Positions 1-6,970 of a DNA stretch of 64,000 nt are shown one piece after another. Below the pieces are notes generated by a model. That model ran no database searches. It was not told where the DNA came from and saw only the letters and a program-made list of their open reading frames with translations. A program made the translations under genes and the position numbers. How positions within the stretch are numbered: position 1 is the stretch's first letter; every line of letters begins with the position of its first letter. Source of the stretch: Pseudomonadota bacterium (GTDB lineage Bacteria; Myxococcota_A; UBA796; UBA9615); NCBI GenBank assembly GCA_024229515.1, contig JAAESI010000030.1, positions 124,001 through 188,000 on the forward strand, written 5' to 3'.

Positions 1-1392
1 ACCGACCGCGAGCGGTTCGACGAATGGCTCCGCATCCGGTCCGGCGTCGCCCGCCTCGTGGTCGGCCCGCGGTCCGCCGTCTTCGCCCCCGTGAACGACC
101 TGCGGCTCGTCGTCATCGATGAGGAGCACGACGGCTCGTACAAGCAGGAGGAGGGGCTCCGCTACAACGCCCGCGACGTCGCCCTGGTGCGCGCCCAACG
201 GGCCTCCGCCGTGGCCGTGCTCGGCAGCGCGACGCCATCGATGGAGAGCTACCGGGCCGCCGAGTCGGGCCGCCACGGGATGTTGAAGCTTCCCGCCCGG
301 GCAGGCGGACGGGCGATGCCCGAGATCGAACTCGTGGACCTCCGCGAGTTCCCCGTCGACGATCCGGACTCCCCCGCAGCGGCCCTGTCCCCTCCGTTGA
401 AGGAGGCGCTGGAGACGAACCACGCCAGCGGCGGGCAGACCATCTTGCTGCTGAACCGGCGCGGCTTCGCGACCACCGTTCTGTGCACCTCCTGCGGGGT
501 GCACTTCCGCTGCGACGAGTGCGACGTCTCGATGACGTACCACGCCCGTCGGCACTCGGTGGTCTGTCACTGGTGCGGTGCGTCCTCGGGCCTCCCGGAC
601 CGCTGCCCGACCTGCAACGACGCCCAGTCCCTCAAGGCCGTGGGGCGGGGGACCGAGCGCCTGGAGGAGGAGATGCTGGCCCTCTGGCCGGACCTGCGGG
701 TCGACCGGATGGACGCCGATACGACCCGCTCCCGATCGGGGCACCGCCGCATCCTCGACCGCTTCGGGGCCGGCGATGTCGACGTGCTCATCGGCACGCA
801 GATGGTCGCCAAGGGGCACGACTTTCCCGGGGTCACCCTCGTGGGGGTCGTGCACGCCGACGCCGCCCTGCACCTGCCCGACTTCCGCGCCAGCGAGCGC
901 ACGTTTCAGCTCGTCTCCCAGGTCGCGGGGCGGGCGGGACGGGGCGACCGCCCGGGGCGTGTGCTGGTGCAGACCTGGCACCCCGACCACCACGCCATCC
1001 GGTTGGCGCTGTCTCACGACTTCGAGGGCTTCGCGGAGCGCGAGACGCGACTGCGCCGGGGTCTGGCCTACCCACCTTTCTCCAGGCTCACGATGTTCCG
1101 CGTCTCCGCCACCAACGAGCGGGCTGCCGAGCGGGCCGCCCGGCACGTGCGTACGAGGGTGGATCAGGCGGGTCGCGGCCTGATGGACGTGAGGGTGCTC
1201 GGACCCGCGCCATCACCCATGTACAAGCTTCGCGGCCGGTTCCGCTGGCAGGTGCTGTTCAAGAGCCCCGATCACAAGGCTGCGAGCCAATTGCTGCATA
1301 GGCTGCAGCCAACCTCGCTGCGGGACGAGGTGGGCAAGGGCGGCGGGGGTGCGCGGGTCGCCATCGACCGGGACCCGGTCTCATTCTTGTGA
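1..1392 (+). CDS. priA: Primosomal protein N' (PriA helicase), 3' part
   Basis: The frame is open from the first base, so the gene starts upstream; about 463 C-terminal residues are visible of a family that is usually around 700-800. PriA is the superfamily 2 helicase that reloads the replisome at collapsed forks. Visible are the DEEH Walker B box (near nt 118), GSATPS (motif III), eight zinc-binding cysteines in four CxxC pairs (CTSCG, CDECD, CHWCG, CPTCN; nt 484-620), the GTERLEEE stretch, GTQMVAKGHDFPG (motif V) and QVAGRAGRG (motif VI). The N-terminal DNA-binding domain and Walker A lie outside the window. Identification is secure. Confidence 0.96.
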   Translation, partial: TDRERFDEWLRIRSGVARLVVGPRSAVFAPVNDLRLVVIDEEHDGSYKQEEGLRYNARDVALVRAQRASAVAVLGSATPSMESYRAAESGRHGMLKLPARAGGRAMPEIELVDLREFPVDDPDSPAAALSPPLKEALETNHASGGQTILLLNRRGFATTVLCTSCGVHFRCDECDVSMTYHARRHSVVCHWCGASSGLPDRCPTCNDAQSLKAVGRGTERLEEEMLALWPDLRVDRMDADTTRSRSGHRRILDRFGAGDVDVLIGTQMVAKGHDFPGVTLVGVVHADAALHLPDFRASERTFQLVSQVAGRAGRGDRPGRVLVQTWHPDHHAIRLALSHDFEGFAERETRLRRGLAYPPFSRLTMFRVSATNERAAERAARHVRTRVDQAGRGLMDVRVLGPAPSPMYKLRGRFRWQVLFKSPDHKAASQLLHRLQPTSLRDEVGKGGGGARVAIDRDPVSFL

Positions 1393-1394
1393 CC

Positions 1395-1423
1395 TTGACA
1401 GCAATTGCGGTCTGGGGGACTTT
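1395..1423 (+). promoter_or_regulatory. Sigma70-like promoter, TTGACA-N17-GACTTT
   Basis: A perfect -35 TTGACA (1395-1400) begins just after the priA stop, followed by a 17-base spacer and GACTTT (1418-1423), a weak -10. Transcription would start near 1430 and give a short leader containing an AAGGGAGA Shine-Dalgarno before the GTG at 1466. Seen in sequence; use is inferred. Confidence 0.5.
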
Positions 1424-1465
1424 GGCCCACGAACGGGGAGTCCGAGGGGGGCAAGGGAGAAGCCG

Positions 1466-2017
1466 GTGTCGGCAGCTTTGACGAGACTGAAGGTACTCCT
1501 TGCGGAGCCCCACAAGCAGCTGCGCGAAGCCCTCGAGGAAGCCCTCAGCGACGTGTTCGAGATCCTCCCCTCGGGGACGGCCAATGGAACCATGCTTGGC
1601 TTCCAGCGGCACCGCCCCGCCGCCGTGCTCATCGCGATGAAGCAGACGGACGGCCACGGCCTGGACCTGTGCAAGAAGCTGCGGGAGGGCCAGGGCGACC
1701 GCCGGGCCTTCATCCTGGTCTACGGCACCGCCCCCGACCTGGCCGACGACGTGCTCGAAGGCGACATCCGCGCCCGCTACGGACCGGACCGCTACATGCC
1801 CCGCGGCGTGACCATCAAGAAGCTCGACATGCTGCTGCGCGAGCAGCTGAAGTTGGGCTGGAAGAAGATGGACTCGGGTTCGGAGCCTGCGCTCGCGGCC
1901 GACCCGGACAAGCCCACGGACTCCCGTTGGGACAACCCGATGACGACGACGGACGTGGTCTCGGCGAAGAACCCCGAGAGCTCCTCGGGCATCTTCCGTC
2001 GCCTCTTCAAGCGCTGA
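1466..2017 (+). CDS. Degenerate CheY-like receiver protein
   Basis: 183 residues starting at GTG 1466, chosen because AAGGGAGA lies just upstream; a longer open frame runs back into priA. Residues 8-120 have the order of a receiver domain: LKVLLAEP matches the first strand, AVLIAMKQTDGHGLDLCKKL matches the strand and loop that normally carry the phospho-acceptor, and RYMPRG matches the conserved Lys-Pro loop. The acceptor Asp is Ala (LIAM where LLDL is usual), the N-terminal acidic pair is reduced to one Glu, and the Lys is Arg. It should therefore not be phosphorylated in the usual way. The 60-residue tail is polar and ends FRRLFKR. It stands alone, convergent with the TPR gene. Partner unknown. 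Confidence 0.72.
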   Translation: MSAALTRLKVLLAEPHKQLREALEEALSDVFEILPSGTANGTMLGFQRHRPAAVLIAMKQTDGHGLDLCKKLREGQGDRRAFILVYGTAPDLADDVLEGDIRARYGPDRYMPRGVTIKKLDMLLREQLKLGWKKMDSGSEPALAADPDKPTDSRWDNPMTTTDVVSAKNPESSSGIFRRLFKR

Positions 2018-2020
2018 GCA

Positions 2021-3202
2021 TCAGCCCTTGGTGGTCGTGCGACCCCGGGCTGGAGCCGGCTTGGGCGCGTCCGCCTGCTGCTTGCGGACCTGCTCGATCC
2101 GCTCGCTGGCCCGCTTGAACTTCGGGTAGGCGGCCAGCGACTTCTCGAACAAGGCGATGGCCGCGTCGTAGCGCCGCGCGCGCTTCTCGAGCATGCCCAG
2201 CCGGTACCAGGTGTGGGCCTCGTAGACGGGCAGGGGCTTGCTGTCGAGGTACTTGCGGTAGGCCGCGCGGGCGTCGTCGGCGCCCTTGCGGCGCTTGTAG
2301 TGGACCTCACCGATCTGGAACCAGAGCCGGTCGTTGTCCGGGTCGATGATCCGCGCTCGCTCGAACGCCGCCAGGGCGTCGTCGTACTTCTTGGACTGGC
2401 GGTAGACCCGACCGACGGTCATCTCGACCAGCAGGTTGTCGGGGTACTGCTCGCGCGCCCACTTCGCCTCTTCGATGGCCTTGTCCCAGTCCTTGGCCTC
2501 CATGTAGCTGTAGACGAGCACCAGGCTGGCGGGACCGCGGGCGAGCAGCCCGTTCTCCTTGGCGAGGCGCATCTGGGCGAGCCCCTCGGCGCGGTGGTCG
2601 CCGAAGTCCGGCAGCGCATCGACCTGATCGGTGATGGCGGAGCGCCAGTAGTTGTACAGACCGAGGGCGAGCTGGATGTCCTGGAACTCGGGCTCGAGCT
2701 TCTCGACCTTCTTGACGTACTCCAGCGCGTCCCAGGCCTTGTCGAAGGCCGGCAGGTAGCGCTCCTTGCGGATGTCGTACATCGCGTCAATGCCGAGGTG
2801 CACGGCGGTGAGGAAGTAGATCCACGCCTTCTGGTCGCCGCTCTTGTCGGCTCGCTTCAGGCGCGCGGCGGCTTCGCTGTACTCGCCCAGGTAGGCGCGC
2901 TCGTACTTGAAGTCGTAGTTCTCGAACATCCACGCCTGCCACACGAGGCTGCGTCCGATCGGCCCGACGGGGGAGTCGACGAAGTCGATGCCCATCTCCT
3001 CGAAGACCTCGAGCGCCTCGGGGTAGCGGCGCTGGTAGATGAGGTCCATGCCCTCCTGGGTCGCGGCGAACTCGGGGCGCGAGACGCCCAGCGGGTTCTC
3101 ACCGGAGAAGTTCTTGCCGCTGGGGCTCTTGGGTCCGGCGAACGCGGCCATCGGCACGAGGGTGGCGGCGAGCAGGACGATCAGGGTCAGGCGAAGGTGC
3201 AT
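2021..3202 (-). CDS. Exported tetratricopeptide-repeat protein
   Basis: 393 residues with an N-terminal signal peptide (MHLRLTLIVLLAATLVPMAAFA). Helical TPR-like pairs are visible near residues 35-60 and three to four clear repeats at about 250-375 (for example KKYDDALAAFERARIIDPDN and RRYDAAIALFEKSLAAYP). The tail is basic and Pro/Ala-rich. The ATG shares one base with the stop of gshB (TGATG), so the two genes are probably co-transcribed and translationally coupled. A longer open frame continues upstream out of phase with gshB and is not the real start. TPR proteins of this kind act as periplasmic scaffolds; its client is unknown. Confidence 0.85.
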   Translation of the reverse strand: MHLRLTLIVLLAATLVPMAAFAGPKSPSGKNFSGENPLGVSRPEFAATQEGMDLIYQRRYPEALEVFEEMGIDFVDSPVGPIGRSLVWQAWMFENYDFKYERAYLGEYSEAAARLKRADKSGDQKAWIYFLTAVHLGIDAMYDIRKERYLPAFDKAWDALEYVKKVEKLEPEFQDIQLALGLYNYWRSAITDQVDALPDFGDHRAEGLAQMRLAKENGLLARGPASLVLVYSYMEAKDWDKAIEEAKWAREQYPDNLLVEMTVGRVYRQSKKYDDALAAFERARIIDPDNDRLWFQIGEVHYKRRKGADDARAAYRKYLDSKPLPVYEAHTWYRLGMLEKRARRYDAAIALFEKSLAAYPKFKRASERIEQVRKQQADAPKPAPARGRTTTKG

Positions 3203-4143
3203 CAGGCACTCCGTCGGGCGAGCACCGCGTCGATGATGTCGACGTCGATGCGGGTTCCGTACAGCGAGGTGCACTCTTGAATGCCCGTGGGTGAGGTCAC
3301 GTTGACCTCGGTCAGGCTCCCGCCGATCACATCGATGCCGGTGAAGATCATTCCCCGGTTGAATAGATACGGCGCCAGGCGTTCGCAAATGTGCACGTCT
3401 TGCGGTGTCATCTCGCAAGCTTCGACGGATGCGCCTACGTGCATATTTCCTCGGTAGTCGTCCGCGGGCGGGATTCTTGCGAAGACGCCTTTCGGTACAC
3501 CGTTTACGAGGATGATTCTCTTGTCCCCGGTGGAGTCCACTTCGGGGACGAACGCCTGGATCATGACGTGCTCGGTGCCTTGCACCGTCGACGTCTCGAG
3601 GATCGAGTTGAAGTTCCGATCCCCGATCTGCGCCACGAAGATCCCACGCCCGCCGTTGCCATCCCATGGCTTGATTACGGCCTTGCCCCCCACGTCTGCC
3701 ACGAACGCCTTGATCTTGTTCATGTCGCGGGTGACCAGCGTCGGCGGGATCAGGTCCGCGTACCGCAGGATGAACATCTTCTCGTTGGCGTCCCGCAGCC
3801 CCGACGGGTCGTTGACCACGACGGCATGCTGCGCCGCGGCGTCCAGCATGTAGGTGCTGAAGACGTAGCCCATGTCGAAGGGCGGGTCGGTGCGCTTGAA
3901 GACCGCGTCCAGGGTCGATCCGCGGATCGTGGCCGTCTCCAGCACGTCCGCGACCTTGGGCCGGGGGCCGACCTGCAGTCGGGAGGCCTGGGCGCAAAAC
4001 TCGCCGCCCTCGACCCAGCAGTCCTGCCACAGGCAGTGCCAGACCTCGCCCCCACGGGCCTGCCACTCGAGCATCAATACGTAGCTGCTGTCCTTGTCGA
4101 CGTGGACTGTGGACAGCGGATCCATCACGAAGAGGGCGCGCAT
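3202..4143 (-). CDS. gshB: Glutathione synthetase, ATP-grasp
   Basis: 313 residues, the usual GshB length. It joins gamma-glutamylcysteine and glycine with ATP in the cytoplasm. Family features include the N-terminal MRALFVMDPLSTVHVDKDSS, the ATP-grasp segment KPWDGNGGRGIF near residue 150, and the C-terminal metal-binding stretch GIDVIGGSLTEVNVTSPTG. An AAGGAA Shine-Dalgarno precedes the ATG. No gamma-glutamylcysteine ligase is nearby, so gshA must lie elsewhere. Bases about 3350-3560 look less GC-rich than the neighbours. The gene is followed by the coupled TPR gene. Confidence 0.93.
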   Translation of the reverse strand: MRALFVMDPLSTVHVDKDSSYVLMLEWQARGGEVWHCLWQDCWVEGGEFCAQASRLQVGPRPKVADVLETATIRGSTLDAVFKRTDPPFDMGYVFSTYMLDAAAQHAVVVNDPSGLRDANEKMFILRYADLIPPTLVTRDMNKIKAFVADVGGKAVIKPWDGNGGRGIFVAQIGDRNFNSILETSTVQGTEHVMIQAFVPEVDSTGDKRIILVNGVPKGVFARIPPADDYRGNMHVGASVEACEMTPQDVHICERLAPYLFNRGMIFTGIDVIGGSLTEVNVTSPTGIQECTSLYGTRIDVDIIDAVLARRSA

Positions 4144-4228
4144 CTTGCGAGTTCCTTCTCACTTCACGACTCGGCCGCTTCTCGTCGCAACCATTGGCCG
4201 GCTCTCTAGTCTGCCGCATAGTGCGTTC

Positions 4229-4873
4229 GTGTCACGTGGAACGGGGTCGATCGCCGCTGTTGCCTTATTGATGCTGGTCCTCCCAGCATCGACGGGGGCG
4301 CACGTGAACCGCTTCCCCCGGATCGTGCACGTGCAGGTGCAGCCCGAGCAGATCGCGGTCGCCGTGGGGGTGACCCAGCACGCCGGGCCGGCCGCCGGGC
4401 GCATGCGCAGCCAGTTCGATATGGACAGCAACGGCGCGCTCAGCGACGACGAACAGGAAGGGCTCGCGGAGTGGCTCGACCGCAAGGCGCGGCCGCACCT
4501 CCGGCTCACCCTGGACGACGTGCCCGTGCGCATGGAGCGCCGGGAGCGGAAGCTCACCCTCGAACGGGACAGCGGCACGCTCGCGGGCGACGGGTTCAAG
4601 CTGCGGTCGGTCACGGCCGTCGACGTCGTGGTGCTCCCGGGCACCCACGTGCTCGTGCTGGAGGACAAGCCGGCCAATGAAGGGACGTTGATCCCCTGGC
4701 GGATCGACCTCCCCAGAGGTTGGGCGATGACCGCCGGGGAAGCCTCCGAGGGCGCGACGCCGCCGGTGCGCGCGGGCGAGCACACGTGGCAAGTGGCGTT
4801 CTCCGGCACCGGCGGACGGGTCGAGGTGACCTTGGAGGTGCCGGCTCGGGTAGGATCCGCGGTCGAGCCGTGA
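4229..4873 (+). CDS. Secreted protein with EF-hand loop, first gene of envelope operon
   Basis: 214 residues from GTG 4229, chosen because it gives a clean signal peptide (hydrophobic core IAAVALLMLVLPAS); the open frame extends upstream without a plausible start. Around residues 65-77 is DMDSNGALSDDE, which fits the canonical 12-residue EF-hand calcium loop (D1, D3, N5, G6, L8, E12). The rest looks beta-rich (HVQVQPEQIAVAVGV, VDVVVLPGTHVLVLE). Its stop overlaps the GTG of the next gene (GTGA), and the four genes to 6934 are linked by 1-4 base overlaps. I recognise no named family. Export and calcium binding are inferred from the motifs. Confidence 0.75.
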   Translation: MSRGTGSIAAVALLMLVLPASTGAHVNRFPRIVHVQVQPEQIAVAVGVTQHAGPAAGRMRSQFDMDSNGALSDDEQEGLAEWLDRKARPHLRLTLDDVPVRMERRERKLTLERDSGTLAGDGFKLRSVTAVDVVVLPGTHVLVLEDKPANEGTLIPWRIDLPRGWAMTAGEASEGATPPVRAGEHTWQVAFSGTGGRVEVTLEVPARVGSAVEP

Positions 4874-5211
4874 CCCGATTCGCACTCCCCGTCTTGCTCC
4901 TCTTGTTCGCCGTCGGCTGCGGTCCGATCCGCTCGACCGTCGGCATCATCCAGGCCGATCAGGTCATCAAGCAGGCCCGAGAGGCCGGCGCTGAGACCTG
5001 GGCTCCCTACCCCTTCCAGTTGGCTGAATCGCTGTACGCCAAGGCGATCGAGGAGCAGGGGTACGCGCAGTACTACCAGTCGTGGTTGTACGCGAAGGAG
5101 GCCAAGACGATGGCCGAGGAGGCGCTAGCCACAGAGGCCGGCGCCCCCGAGCCCGTGCCCGAGCCGGCCCCCGAAGCGCCCGCCGACCCAGAACCCGAGC
5201 CGTCCGAGTGA
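4870..5211 (+). CDS. Small lipoprotein, DUF4398-like
   Basis: 113 residues starting at GTG 4870, which overlaps the previous stop. The signal peptide ends in a lipobox (LLFAVGC), so the mature protein is probably lipid-anchored. Residues 25-90 are helical with regularly spaced Ala, Tyr and Lys (QLAESLYAKAIEEQGYAQYY), the pattern of the DUF4398 family, small proteins often encoded beside OmpA-type lipoproteins, as here. The last 25 residues are a Pro/Glu-rich linker. The stop overlaps the GTG of the OmpA gene. The family assignment rests on pattern and context. Confidence 0.75.
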   Translation: MTRFALPVLLLLFAVGCGPIRSTVGIIQADQVIKQAREAGAETWAPYPFQLAESLYAKAIEEQGYAQYYQSWLYAKEAKTMAEEALATEAGAPEPVPEPAPEAPADPEPEPSE

Positions 5212-6242
5212 CCGCCCTCCGCCTCCCCCTGCTGAGCGCTGTGCTGTTCCTCGTCGGCTGCAGCGCCTCGCTCCCCGCCGTCCGCGGCCACCACGACACG
5301 CTCCGCGAGCGCATCCACCGGGCCAAGTCCCTCGGCGGCATCGAGTGCGCTCCCGCGGATCTGGCCTCGGCCCAGGCGCACTTCCGATTCGCCACCCTGG
5401 AGCTCAGCCAGGGCGACCCCAACCGCGCCGAGTGGCACGTCGAGGTGGGCCTCGACCACGCCGACGCCGCCATCGCCGCGGGCACCGCCTGCCCCGCCGA
5501 AGGGGCCCGCCCCAAGGACCTGCTCGCCGACCCCTGGCCCGACGCCGACGGCGACGAGGTCCCCACCGTCGACGATGAGTGCCCGTACGCCATCGAGGAC
5601 CGCGACGGCTTCGAAGACCTGGACGGCTGCCCCGAGCCCGACAACGACCAGGACGGCGTGCTCGACGCGCAGGACCAGTGCCCGATGGACGCCGAGGACA
5701 TCGACGGCTTCAAGGACGCCGACGGCTGCCCCGAGTTCGACAACGACGAGGACGGCGTCCCCGACGACAGCGATTACTGCCCGCAGGCCGCCGAGACGAT
5801 GAACGGCTTCGAGGACGACGACGGCTGCCCCGACTTCAAGCCGGAGCACGTGGATGTGCTCGCGGACCGCATCGCGTTCAAGAAGCCGCTGGTCTTCCTC
5901 GACAAGATGCCGGTGCTCCTGGGCCTGTCGCACCCCGCGCTGCGCGAGGTCGCGATGCTGCTCAAGGCGGAGCCGGAGATCAGGATCGCGATCGGAGGCC
6001 ACACGGACAACCGCGGCGAAGTCGACGCCCTCCAGAAGCTCAGCGAAGGCCGCGCCAAATCCGTGTTCGACTTCCTCGTCCAGCAGGGCGTGGAGGAGGA
6101 GCGCATGCAGCACGCCGGCTACGGCGACGCCCAGCCGATCTCGACGAATCGCACCGCGTCCGGGCGCAAGCTCAACCAACGCGTCGAAATCCTGATCGTC
6201 ACGGCCGAGCCGACCCCCGAGCCCACGGGCGATCCGATCTGA
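5208..6242 (+). CDS. OmpA-family lipoprotein with thrombospondin type-3 repeats
   Basis: 344 residues from GTG 5208, overlapping the preceding stop (GTGA). A lipobox (LFLVGC) marks a lipoprotein. Residues about 25-105 are a helical DUF4398-like region related to the preceding protein. Residues about 110-215 hold four Asp-rich calcium-binding TSP3 repeats (DNDQDGVLDAQDQCP, DNDEDGVPDDSDYCP). Residues about 225-335 are an OmpA peptidoglycan-binding domain with GHTDNRG, LSEGRAKSVFDFL and NQRVEI. Such proteins tether the outer membrane to the cell wall. Shared ancestry with the upstream lipoprotein suggests they work together. Its TGA shares a base with the next ATG. Confidence 0.92.
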   Translation: MTALRLPLLSAVLFLVGCSASLPAVRGHHDTLRERIHRAKSLGGIECAPADLASAQAHFRFATLELSQGDPNRAEWHVEVGLDHADAAIAAGTACPAEGARPKDLLADPWPDADGDEVPTVDDECPYAIEDRDGFEDLDGCPEPDNDQDGVLDAQDQCPMDAEDIDGFKDADGCPEFDNDEDGVPDDSDYCPQAAETMNGFEDDDGCPDFKPEHVDVLADRIAFKKPLVFLDKMPVLLGLSHPALREVAMLLKAEPEIRIAIGGHTDNRGEVDALQKLSEGRAKSVFDFLVQQGVEEERMQHAGYGDAQPISTNRTASGRKLNQRVEILIVTAEPTPEPTGDPI

Positions 6243-6934
6243 TGCGCTGGGCGATCGCCGGAGCCCTGCTGCTCCTGGCCGCCGCTCCCGCGAACGCCGC
6301 GGACGCTCCCTTCGATCTCGCCGCCTGGGCGATGTCCCTCGATCCCGACCGTCCCGCGACGGGCGAGTGGGTGCTCTACGAGGGCGGTCCCGCGTTGGAA
6401 ACGGACGTCGCCGGCACCCTCCGGACGAGCCTGTACGCCGAAGACCCGCTGCTCCCCCTGGTCGCCGTGGGCGAGCTCGCCGCCTACGGCGTGCCCGCCG
6501 GCGAGGAGATGCTCCTGGAGATCGCCCGCTCGGAGCAGTGGGCGGGACTGGACGAAGACCTGCAGGCCGAGGTCGTCACCGCGTTGCGCACGATGCGCTC
6601 CGGACGCGCGCTGCCGGTGCTGGGCCGGATCGCGCTGTCCGGCGATTCGGACGCCGCCCGCGAAGCGATCCGCGCGCTGTGCGAGAGCTCCGCCCCCGAG
6701 GCCGAGCCGGTGCTGAAGGCGATCCTCGCGCAGGGCGACCGCAAAGCGCAGAAGGCGGTGATTCGCTGGCTCCGGAAGGCCGGCGAGCGGGACCGCGCCA
6801 AGGACGCGCGGCAGTTCCGTCGCGCGGATCGGCGGGAGGATCGCAGCGAGCGCCGGGAGGATCGTCGCGAAGATCGGGAGGATCGTCGCGAAGATCGCAA
6901 GGAGCGCCGCGACGAGCGGAAGGACAAGGACTGA
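6242..6934 (+). CDS. Exported helical-repeat protein with Arg/Glu/Asp tail
   Basis: 230 residues with a signal peptide (MRWAIAGALLLLAAAPANA). Residues about 60-180 read as HEAT-like helical pairs (LPVLGRIALSGDSDAAREAI). The last 45 residues are almost only Arg, Glu, Asp and Lys, built from RREDR units, and are encoded partly by a 21-bp tandem repeat. It is the last gene of the four-gene envelope operon. The tail is probably an extended charged helix and could bind another charged surface such as nucleic acid or LPS; that is inference. No named family recognised. Confidence 0.75.
   Translation: MRWAIAGALLLLAAAPANAADAPFDLAAWAMSLDPDRPATGEWVLYEGGPALETDVAGTLRTSLYAEDPLLPLVAVGELAAYGVPAGEEMLLEIARSEQWAGLDEDLQAEVVTALRTMRSGRALPVLGRIALSGDSDAAREAIRALCESSAPEAEPVLKAILAQGDRKAQKAVIRWLRKAGERDRAKDARQFRRADRREDRSERREDRREDREDRREDRKERRDERKDKD
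6854..6895 (+). repeat. 21-bp tandem repeat, two perfect copies
   Basis: The unit CGGGAGGATCGTCGCGAAGA+T occurs twice without mismatch inside the charged-tail coding region. It encodes the Arg/Glu/Asp heptad-like repeat and could change copy number by slippage. Confidence 0.85.
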
Positions 6935-6970
6935 GATGCAGGCCCGCTGGACCTTCGACGTCCGGGAGCC

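Noticed and set aside
2021..4219. One 732-residue protein on the minus strand
   Set aside because: The upstream 340 codons lie out of frame across gshB, which is a clear glutathione synthetase. The true gene starts at 3202 with a signal peptide.
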